Shown here one piece after another: positions 25,535 to 32,629 of a DNA stretch of 64,000 nucleotides (within the stretch, counting starts at the first letter, position 1; each line of letters opens with the position of its first letter). The stretch lies in assembly GCA_002298785.1 (NCBI GenBank), contig DBMR01000095.1:181713-245712 (forward strand). The letters run 5' to 3'. Origin of the DNA: Verrucomicrobia subdivision 3 bacterium UBA693 (GTDB lineage Bacteria; Verrucomicrobiota; Verrucomicrobiia; Limisphaerales; UBA8199). The notes below the pieces were generated by a model. The model ran no database searches. It was not told where the DNA came from and worked only from the letters and a program-made list of their open reading frames with translations. Both the position numbers and the translations under genes were made by a program.

Positions 25535-26260
25535 TCATTCCGGGGTGAACTTGAATTGGTGGATGATGACCTCGACCTCCTGCCCATTCTTCGGCACCAA
25601 GCCCTTGAACAACCAAAGGTTAATGTGGATCGGCATTGGCTGCTGCGAAATGCGCTTTGCCGGCTCGTCCGGTCTGTAAAGCCAACTGGCGATCTCTTCC
25701 GCCCCATCATCATGGTGACCCTGCAATGACCGGAATTTTACCCCCTTGCGGTCCCAAACGAACCAGTGCGTCGTCAGGTCGTCCACCAAGGTGAACGGGA
25801 AAGACTTGGACACCTGCCTAAGCGATTTCTCCGCGGGCCAGATGGTGTAGTTTCCCATCGGGTTCTTGTGGTTGCCCCACCGCGCGAATTCAATGTCGAT
25901 CTCGTGAGTCCCATCCGACCCGACATTTCCGGTCGGGTAATTGAAAAGCCCGAGCACCACGTTGTCATCAAGCTGGTCAAGCCGGCCTTCGACTTGAAAC
26001 TGATATCGGCCGAAACCCAGTCGCTTTCGCATCGTGACTTCAGCACAGGACCAATTCCCGTCTCGCTGGGTGATTTTCAAATGTAGATTGGTGGCGGCAT
26101 CGATCCAGACGTTGCTCTCCTCCCATGCATTCGGGCCTGGGCCGCCCCTGCCAAACCTGACGGTCCAAGTGTAACCTCCGAATTCCAGTTCCTTGCCGGG
26201 CGAGGGGAAAGCCAACGCCACCAGCAGTCCTCCCAATAGAAATTGCGCCACACGGTTCAT
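25535..26260 (-). CDS. Glycoside hydrolase family 16-like protein, secreted
   Basis: A 241-residue beta-jelly-roll enzyme with a signal peptide (MNRVAQFLLGGLLVALAFPS). The mature part begins ELEFGGYTWTVRFG and carries GFGRYQFQVEGRLDQ and the catalytic HEIDIEFARWG, which fits the GH16 E-x-D-x-x-E arrangement with nucleophile and acid/base Glu. IHINLWLF near the end is a typical core strand. GH16 enzymes cut beta-1,3 or beta-1,4 glucans and galactans; which of these cannot be said here. The start at 26260 is taken for the signal peptide rather than 26284. The neighbour at 26318 lies upstream on the same strand. Confidence 0.85.
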   Translation of the reverse strand: MNRVAQFLLGGLLVALAFPSPGKELEFGGYTWTVRFGRGGPGPNAWEESNVWIDAATNLHLKITQRDGNWSCAEVTMRKRLGFGRYQFQVEGRLDQLDDNVVLGLFNYPTGNVGSDGTHEIDIEFARWGNHKNPMGNYTIWPAEKSLRQVSKSFPFTLVDDLTTHWFVWDRKGVKFRSLQGHHDDGAEEIASWLYRPDEPAKRISQQPMPIHINLWLFKGLVPKNGQEVEVIIHQFKFTPE

Positions 26261-26317
26261 CGTTAGTGTCCAGTCAGAAAACACGGTTACATTCGACCGC
26301 CAGTTGATTTTCCTCTT

Positions 26318-26809
26318 CTACAACTTCTCCGCCAACACTTCCAGGCCGGCTTGCGACACCTTCAGGTCCGATTCGGAAGGTCCACCACTGAAGGCGGCAA
26401 TCAAATATCCGGTCTTCCCCTTTTTGATCAAACCACCTTCCCACCCATTTTCTCCAGTCATCGGAGGTCGTCCGGCATGTCCACTATCCTTCAATGTTTC
26501 TGCCATTTCCGCCGCCTTGGCGTAGGCGATGGCCAGGAGATTGTTGCCACGGCTCTTCTCGGTAGGGTTGTCTTTCATTGAACCGACAATCACCATCTTT
26601 GAGGACCAGGACTGCGTGACATCCCCTTCGATGAAGGCGACGACCGCTGCCCCATGGATCTTGAGTTCCTGGGCTCGTTTCCTCATCGAGGCCAAAGCGG
26701 AATCCGCCACTGCGTCGAAGACCCTGACGGGCTTCAACTCGGTTTGGACGGTAGGTGACTGCCCAAATGCCGACAGGGCAATCAGGAGAAGGAGCGACAC
26801 TTTTTTCAT
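26318..26809 (-). CDS. HbpS/GlcG-like heme-binding family protein, secreted
   Basis: A 163-residue protein with a signal peptide (MKKVSLLLLIALSAFGQS). The core has SMRKRAQELKIHGAAVVAFI, an AIAYAKAAEMAETLKDSG helix, and a C-terminal strand-turn-strand with GYLIAAFSGGPSESDLKVSQ and a final AGLEVL helix. This is the fold of the GlcG/HbpS family, which in some members binds heme or corrinoid. Signature residues for a ligand are not clear. It lies just upstream of the GH16 gene on the same strand (57 bases), and divergent from the isomerase-like gene. The function is uncertain. Confidence 0.65.
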   Translation of the reverse strand: MKKVSLLLLIALSAFGQSPTVQTELKPVRVFDAVADSALASMRKRAQELKIHGAAVVAFIEGDVTQSWSSKMVIVGSMKDNPTEKSRGNNLLAIAYAKAAEMAETLKDSGHAGRPPMTGENGWEGGLIKKGKTGYLIAAFSGGPSESDLKVSQAGLEVLAEKL

Positions 26810-26959
26810 GCGGCTAGAATACGGACTTGCTGAAATCAGGAAATCATAGAATTCGTATTCCTTCGTGAAACGCGTTGACGCCCCACGCGGGGCCTGCCAA
26901 TGTCGGTCCTTAAGGCCCGCCCGGCCGACTTAAATATCAACACCAACATTACCGATCTC

Positions 26960-27832
26960 ATGAATAGAAGATCCTTCCTGGGTAAGGCGCTTACCGGTCT
27001 CGCCGCTACTGGATTTCTCACGCCGCTGCGCGATTGGGCCCAAGCTACTCCGAATGCCAAGGGCATCAACATGCCCATCGGCTTCCAGTCATATGTCTTC
27101 CGGGAGGAGATCTCCCAGAAACCCCAGGAGACCATGGGCCGGTTGGCCCGCTACGGTTACAAGACAGTGGAATGGTGCAGCCCCAAAGGTTACCAGGGAC
27201 CCTTCACCCCGCTCGTCAAATACTCCGGCAAGGAACTTAAGCAGATCACCAACGACTCCGGCCTCGAAACCGACAGTTGCCATTTCACCTGGAAGGAGAT
27301 CATGGATGATAATAGCCTCGCCGAACGTATCGAGTTTGCCGGCCAGTTGGGGTTGAAGCACATGGTCTGTTCCGGCGGACTCATGGCCAAGACCGCTGAT
27401 GAGGTGAAGAAACGCTGCCAGCAGATGAACCATTTCGGAGAGTTGGTGAAGAAAGGCGGCATGGTGGCCGGTTACCACAACCACAACGGTGAATTTGATG
27501 AGAAGTTGGATGGCCGCCCGGAATACGACTTGATGCTCGAACATCTCGACCCCTCCCTGGTGAAGATGCAGTTTCAGGTCGCTGCGATCACCTCGGGATA
27601 CAAAGCCCAGGATTATTTCCGCAAGTTTCCCGGTCGTTTCATTTCGGCCCACCTCCAGGACTATGCCCCAAATGACCATAAAAAGGAGGTGATCATGGGT
27701 ACTGGCATCGTCGACTGGAAGGATTTCTTCGCCGCCGCGAAAGTGGGCGGATTGAAGTATGTCTTCGTTGAGATGGAATCCAATCCCGCCATCATGGAGG
27801 GTTGTGCGAAGTTCTTGAAGAGCCTGGGGTAG
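26960..27832 (+). CDS. Sugar phosphate isomerase/epimerase-like TIM barrel, Tat-exported
   Basis: A 290-residue AP-endonuclease-2/xylose-isomerase-like barrel. It starts MNRRSFLGKALTGLAATGFL, a twin-arginine signal, so it should work outside the cytoplasm. Barrel motifs include MPIGFQSYVFREE, GYKTVEWCSP, GLETDSCHFTW, GYHNHNGEFDE (metal-binding His/Glu region), VKMQFQVAAIT and KYVFVEMESNPAI (last metal-binding Glu). Such secreted barrels are common near polysaccharide-utilisation genes in Verrucomicrobiota and Bacteroidota; their substrates, often keto-sugars or disaccharides, are mostly unproven. The ATG at 26960 is chosen because it starts the Tat signal. Confidence 0.85.
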   Translation: MNRRSFLGKALTGLAATGFLTPLRDWAQATPNAKGINMPIGFQSYVFREEISQKPQETMGRLARYGYKTVEWCSPKGYQGPFTPLVKYSGKELKQITNDSGLETDSCHFTWKEIMDDNSLAERIEFAGQLGLKHMVCSGGLMAKTADEVKKRCQQMNHFGELVKKGGMVAGYHNHNGEFDEKLDGRPEYDLMLEHLDPSLVKMQFQVAAITSGYKAQDYFRKFPGRFISAHLQDYAPNDHKKEVIMGTGIVDWKDFFAAAKVGGLKYVFVEMESNPAIMEGCAKFLKSLG

Positions 27833-27901
27833 AGCGAAGCCTACTCAGAGCGCCTTGTTTTGCGTTCGTTTACCAATGCTCACCTGTTGAAAGGGGTCGG
27901 C

Positions 27902-28150
27902 CTATTCGTCTGGTAACGGATCCGGTGGCAGGTTCGAGGCGGAAAGGCGACCTTTGACCCACAGCCCTTTCTTGATGGAGCGTTCGTATTGCCGGTCAAA
28001 CAGAGAGCGGACCCGCTGGCTCATCCCAAGGTTGAAGGTGATTGTCGGCAAGTGATTCAGCATGCTCCCAAGGCGAGCCCGAACCTCGTACAAGGCGGCG
28101 TCGGAAACAACTTCGTGCGCCTTGATCGGGATACCGCAGTAATCGAGCAT
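27902..28150 (-). CDS. Hypothetical small protein
   Basis: An 82-residue frame with natural composition: MLDYCGIPIKAHEVVSDAAL, YEVRARLGSMLNHLPTITFN, then a basic helix (VRSLFDRQYERSIKKGL) and an acidic end. The frame stays open about 100 bases upstream of this ATG, but that part is Arg-rich and unnatural, so if real the gene starts here or is truncated. CAGGGG lies 11 bases upstream. I do not recognise a family. It sits alone between two plus-strand genes. Confidence 0.3.
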   Translation of the reverse strand: MLDYCGIPIKAHEVVSDAALYEVRARLGSMLNHLPTITFNLGMSQRVRSLFDRQYERSIKKGLWVKGRLSASNLPPDPLPDE

Positions 28151-28290
28151 TTTGGAAATGAACCCCTGTTCCGGCGGACCGATGATTTTCCTGCTCGTCA
28201 GATTCTCTCGCGCCGATGATGATGCGCGATACTTATCGGCGCCGGCGCGCCGGGGTTTGACGCAGCGGCGATGGCAAGAATGCTTGAATC

Positions 28291-29820
28291 ATGAGCGTAA
28301 TCGATCTGCAACCTCTACCCGAACACGTGGTGCTCCCGTCGGCGGCGACGAAACCGGGACATCCACGTGGTCTCTATACGCTCTTCTTCACCGAGATGTG
28401 GGAGCGGTTCAGCTATTATGGCATGCGCGCCCTGCTGGTATTGTTCATGGTCGATGCCGTGCGGGGCGGCATGGGGATGGACGACAAAACGGCGACAGCC
28501 ATCTATGGAATCTACACGGCGACGGTGTACCTGATGTCCTTGCCGGGCGGATGGTTGGCGGATCGAATGTGGGGCGCGCAACGGGCGGTCTGGATTGGCG
28601 GCATCATCATTGCCCTCGGGCACTTCACGCTCGCCATTCCGTGGACCCAAACTTTCTATTTGGGCCTGGTGTTCGTCGCGGTCGGCAGCGGCATGCTGAA
28701 GCCCAACATGAGCGGATTGGTGGCGGACTTGTACCCGGAGGGCGGGGCGCGCCGTGACGCAGGTTTCACCATCTTTTACATGGGCATCAATCTAGGCGCT
28801 GCCATTGGGCCACTGATCTGCGGTTGGCTTGCCGCTCAGATGGGCTGGCACTGGGGCTTTGCCGCCGCCGGAGTTGGCATGGTGCTGGGGTTAATCCAAT
28901 TCCGCTTTTCTCGGCATCTGCTGGGCTCGGCGGGGATCGCCCGAGGTAACGACAAGCCACTTTATCGCTACGAGCGCATCGTCCTCGCTGGTGGAACGAC
29001 TCTTGGGCTGCTGACTCTGGCAATGTGTATGTTGGGAGTGGTGCACTTGAATCCGGTGGTCATCGCCAAGGGCATGGCCTACGTTATCCTCGGCATCGCC
29101 ATCGCGTTCTTCGTCTACGCCTTCTGCTTATGCGGCCTGGATCAACTGGAGAAAAAGCGCGTCGCCATGATCCTCATGTTGTTTCTAGCTTCGGCGGTAT
29201 TCTGGGCGGGCTTCGAGCAGGCCGGGTCGTCATTCAATCTGTTTGCCGAGCGATTCACCCTGCGTCATTGGCAGTGGATGGAAACATGGGGCTGGCTCAA
29301 ACAGGGTGTGCCGGCGGCGTGGTTCCAGGCCTTGGGGCCGGTGTTCATCATCGCCTTTGCACCGTTGTTCGCCTGGCTCTGGGTGTGGCTGGCCCGGCGC
29401 AATCTCGAACCTTCCATCCCGGTCAAGTTCGGTCTGGGCTTGCTGCTGTTGGGAGCGGGCTTCCTGGTGATAGCGGGCGCAGCCAAGGTGGTGGCTGCCG
29501 GACAACAAGCCTGGCCGACCTGGTTGATTGCCACCTACCTCCTTCACACGTTCGGCGAGCTGTGCGTGAGTCCGGTTGGGCTCAGCTCTGTCACCCGGCT
29601 TTCACCACGCAAGCTGGTGGGACAGATGATGGGCATCTGGTTCCTGGCCACTTCGCTCGGTAATCTTTTGGCCGGTTTGCTCGCGGGTGAATTCAAGACC
29701 GATGCTGTCCAGACGTGGCCGGACATGTATCTCCACATCGTGATTTTGCCCGCCGCCGCCGGCTTGTTGCTGATTGTCTTTGCACGTCCGCTCAAGCGTT
29801 TGATGATCGGTGTAAAGTGA
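28291..29820 (+). CDS. POT-family proton-dependent oligopeptide transporter
   Basis: A 509-residue MFS transporter of the POT/PTR2 family, which imports di- and tripeptides with protons. The E-x-x-E-R-F-x-Y-Y motif is present as FTEMWERFSYYGMRALL in helix 1, and the family block GLVFVAVGSGMLKPNMSGLV lies in helix 4-5, followed by GFTIFYMGINLGAAIGPLIC. About 12-14 membrane segments can be traced to the end (LHIVILPAAAGLLLIVFA). It is the first plus-strand gene of the arabinofuranosidase-hydroxyproline region, 185 bases before the first GH127 gene, which suggests that it imports hydroxyproline-containing peptides; that link is inference. Confidence 0.92.
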   Translation: MSVIDLQPLPEHVVLPSAATKPGHPRGLYTLFFTEMWERFSYYGMRALLVLFMVDAVRGGMGMDDKTATAIYGIYTATVYLMSLPGGWLADRMWGAQRAVWIGGIIIALGHFTLAIPWTQTFYLGLVFVAVGSGMLKPNMSGLVADLYPEGGARRDAGFTIFYMGINLGAAIGPLICGWLAAQMGWHWGFAAAGVGMVLGLIQFRFSRHLLGSAGIARGNDKPLYRYERIVLAGGTTLGLLTLAMCMLGVVHLNPVVIAKGMAYVILGIAIAFFVYAFCLCGLDQLEKKRVAMILMLFLASAVFWAGFEQAGSSFNLFAERFTLRHWQWMETWGWLKQGVPAAWFQALGPVFIIAFAPLFAWLWVWLARRNLEPSIPVKFGLGLLLLGAGFLVIAGAAKVVAAGQQAWPTWLIATYLLHTFGELCVSPVGLSSVTRLSPRKLVGQMMGIWFLATSLGNLLAGLLAGEFKTDAVQTWPDMYLHIVILPAAAGLLLIVFARPLKRLMIGVK

Positions 29821-29834
29821 TTCCGGCACTGCCA

Positions 29835-29859
29835 CCAGCCTGATCCTTCAGGAGGCTGG
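29835..29859 (+). terminator. Stem-loop after the POT transporter gene
   Basis: CCAGCCT and AGGCTGG form a 7-bp stem, with TCCT/AGGA able to extend pairing inside the loop, starting 15 bases after the transporter stop. No T run follows, so it may only slow or attenuate transcription into the GH127 genes. Confidence 0.35.
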
Positions 29860-30005
29860 GAACTGCTGCTCGGCTGGCCCGTCGAGTCCCGAATTCGCCT
29901 GGATGTAAATGTACGTTAAACTCATCCTGAAGTGGAAATTACCCATGGGCAAGGGAACTGGTGTGGGTAGCCTTGGTCCTGAAAAATTTCTGATCGTGGC
30001 GTTTG

Positions 30006-32354
30006 ATGCAAAAGTATCTGACAAACTTCGGAATCGCCTTCGTCGCCCTGACTGCGGCAGTGGCCAACGCACCTGCCAGCAGCACGAACAACCTTCCTGC
30101 CAGTTCCTCCGCTTCAACCGGCATCGCCCAACCCATGTCCGCGCAACTGACGGGCGTGGTGGGTGTCACGGTAGTGACGGAGAAGGGGACGCTTCCGCGG
30201 CTGCCCTCCAGGGTGCCTGGCGTTTATCGTGGCAACATCAAAGGCCCGGACGTGCGGGTCATCTGGCCTGCCCCGCAAAACAATCAAGAGGCGCTAACCA
30301 ATTCGACTTATACGGTGTTTGGCCGTGTGCCGGGCACTGAGCTTCAGGCCAAGGCGGTGGTTAAGGTGAAAGCTCGTGTTGACTCTTCCTTACCTCGTCG
30401 CCGGCTCGAAGCCTTTCCCTTGGGAGCGGTGACCCTGCGCCAGGACGAACAGCACCGCGCCACGCAGTTCATGGAGAATCGCGACAAATTCATCCGTCAA
30501 CTAGCCGAGACGAACCCCGACCGATTTCTCTACATGTTTCGCAATGCGTTCGGACAGGCGCAGCCGCAGGGAGCCGAACCCATGGACGGATGGGACAGTC
30601 AGACCACCAAGCTTCGCGGTCACGCGACGGGCCATTACCTGTCCTCGCTGGCCCAGGCTTACGCCAGCACCAGTCACGAAGAACCGTTGCACGCCAGATT
30701 TGGTCAGAAGATGAATTATATGATCGACGCGCTCTACGCGTTATCGCAGATGTCCGGGACGCCGACCAATGCTGGCGCGCTGTTCAATGCTGATCCAGCC
30801 GCGGTGCCGCCAGGGCCGGGGAAGGGGGGATACGATTCCGATCTGAGTGAAGCGGGCATCCGCACGGACTGTTGGAATTGGGGCAGGGGTTTTATCAGTG
30901 CCTATCCGCCGGATCAGTTCATCCTGCTTGAAAAAGGGGCGTTTTACGGCGGTGGCAGCAATCAGATCTGGGCGCCGTACTACACCTTGCACAAGATCCT
31001 CGCGGGGCTGTTGGACTGCTATGAGGTGGGTGGAAAGGAGAAAGCGTTGACGGTGGCCCAGGACATGGCGCGCTGGGTGCAGCAGCGGCTCCAGGTGGTT
31101 CCGGTTGAGACGCGCATCAGCATGTGGAATCGTTACATCGCCGGTGAATATGGAGGCATGAACGAGGTGCTGGCGCGCTTAAGTCGCATTACGGGCGACC
31201 AGAGTTTCATGGACTGCGCCAAGTTGTTCGACAATGTGAACTTCTTCTTCGGCGATACCAGTCATTCTCATGGGCTGGCCAGGAACGTGGACACCTTGCG
31301 CGGGAAGCATGCGAATCAGCATATTCCCCAAATCATCGGCGCCCTCGAGACTTATCGTGACACTCGCGAGCCGCAATACTGGCATGTGGCGGAGAACTTC
31401 TGGGACATTTGCCGGCGGTCCTACATGTATAGCATCGGCGGCGTGGCGGGTGCGCAGAATCCCAACAACGCCGAGTGCTTCACCGCCCACCCCGACAGCC
31501 TCTTCACCGACGGCTTTTCGAAAGGCGGCCAGAACGAGACCTGCGCGACTTACAATCTGCTCAAGTTGAGCCGGCAACTCTTCGCGTTTGTGCCGGACGC
31601 CAAGTACATGGATTACTACGAGCAGGCGCTCTACAACCACATCCTGGCCTCCGTAGCCGAGCATGACGCCGGGAATACTTATCACGTCCCGCTCAACCCG
31701 GGAGCGCGCAAGCAGTTCGGCAATGCCGACATGGCGGGGTTTTCGTGCTGCAACGGAACGGCGTTGGAAAGCAACACCAAGCTGCAGGATTCCATCTATT
31801 TCCGCAGCGACGCCGACCAGGCGCTTTACGTAAATCTGTTTGTCCCCTCGCAATTGGACTGGTCCGCGCGCAAGTTGACACTCACTCAGGAAACGGATTT
31901 TCCGCATGACGACCGCACCAAGTTGGTCATCGGCGGCAGCGGCAAGTTCGCTCTCCTCGTGCGCGTTCCTGGATGGGCCAAGCGTGGTTTCTCGGTCAAG
32001 GTGAACGGCAAGAAGCAGCGACTGAAGGCCGAACCTGGTACTTACTTGAACCTTGGCCGCAATTGGAAAGATGGTGACACCGTTGAACTGCAAATGCCAC
32101 TCAACTTCCACCTGCTGCCGGTAATGGATCAGCCCAACATCGCGAGTCTCTTCTACGGTCCCATTCTGCTCGCGGCCCAGGAGCCTGCACCGCGCTCCAA
32201 TTGGCGGCCGGTCACGCTGGATGGCCAGGACCTGTCGAAATCAATATCCGGTGATCCGCATTCGCTTCGGTTCCAGGTTGGCGAGACGAGCTTCAAGCCG
32301 TTTTACGAAACCTACGGCCACAATTCAGTTTATTTGGATGTCACCCTGAAATGA
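30006..32354 (+). CDS. GH127/GH146-type beta-L-arabinofuranosidase, secreted
   Basis: A 782-residue enzyme of the DUF1680 group. A signal peptide (MQKYLTNFGIAFVALTAAVA) is followed by a linker, then the alpha/alpha barrel: GHATGHYLSSLAQAYAST, YYTLHKILAGLLDCYEVG, GGMNEVLARL, HANQHIPQIIGALETYRDT. NETCATYNLLKLSRQLF gives the Glu-x-Cys pair and FSCCNGTALES the Cys-Cys pair that coordinate zinc in the characterised Hyp-linked arabinofuranosidase, with one Cys acting as nucleophile. The C-terminal beta domain ends VYLDVTLK. The ATG at 30006 is preferred over the TTG one codon earlier. It precedes a GH51 remnant and a second GH127 gene. Confidence 0.9.
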   Translation: MQKYLTNFGIAFVALTAAVANAPASSTNNLPASSSASTGIAQPMSAQLTGVVGVTVVTEKGTLPRLPSRVPGVYRGNIKGPDVRVIWPAPQNNQEALTNSTYTVFGRVPGTELQAKAVVKVKARVDSSLPRRRLEAFPLGAVTLRQDEQHRATQFMENRDKFIRQLAETNPDRFLYMFRNAFGQAQPQGAEPMDGWDSQTTKLRGHATGHYLSSLAQAYASTSHEEPLHARFGQKMNYMIDALYALSQMSGTPTNAGALFNADPAAVPPGPGKGGYDSDLSEAGIRTDCWNWGRGFISAYPPDQFILLEKGAFYGGGSNQIWAPYYTLHKILAGLLDCYEVGGKEKALTVAQDMARWVQQRLQVVPVETRISMWNRYIAGEYGGMNEVLARLSRITGDQSFMDCAKLFDNVNFFFGDTSHSHGLARNVDTLRGKHANQHIPQIIGALETYRDTREPQYWHVAENFWDICRRSYMYSIGGVAGAQNPNNAECFTAHPDSLFTDGFSKGGQNETCATYNLLKLSRQLFAFVPDAKYMDYYEQALYNHILASVAEHDAGNTYHVPLNPGARKQFGNADMAGFSCCNGTALESNTKLQDSIYFRSDADQALYVNLFVPSQLDWSARKLTLTQETDFPHDDRTKLVIGGSGKFALLVRVPGWAKRGFSVKVNGKKQRLKAEPGTYLNLGRNWKDGDTVELQMPLNFHLLPVMDQPNIASLFYGPILLAAQEPAPRSNWRPVTLDGQDLSKSISGDPHSLRFQVGETSFKPFYETYGHNSVYLDVTLK

Positions 32355-32360
32355 GCGGTT

Positions 32361-32520
32361 CCGGCGTGCCTTCCCGGGCGCGATGCCAAAACCAGCGACT
32401 TGATCCTCAAGGCCATTAATCTGACGGGCGATCCCGTGTTGGCTGAATGCGGCATTTCCGGTATGGATAGGCTCTCAGACATGCGGCAGTTTACTGTACT
32501 GACCTCAGCCAGTTTGGGAG
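32361..32520 (+). pseudogene. Remnant of a GH51-like alpha-L-arabinofuranosidase C-terminus
   Basis: Directly after the GH127 stop the same frame continues as protein-like sequence: RDAKTSDLILKAINLTGDPV, then a degenerate stretch and FTVLTSAS. This matches the C-terminal beta-sandwich of GH51 arabinofuranosidases, where a D-x-K-x-x-x-I-x-L-K-x-V-N strand is followed by a TVLTS strand. There is no start codon and nothing of the catalytic barrel. It is read as the last 50 residues or so of a deleted arabinofuranosidase gene that once lay between the two GH127 genes. Confidence 0.45.
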
Positions 32521-32629
32521 TGTGTTTATGGCATGGAAATCGAGGCCGGCTGTCCTACAATGGCGTAGGCTGATGATTAAAAGTATGTTCGTAATAAACC
32601 ATCGAGGTTTTGCGTACCTCCAGGTTGAG

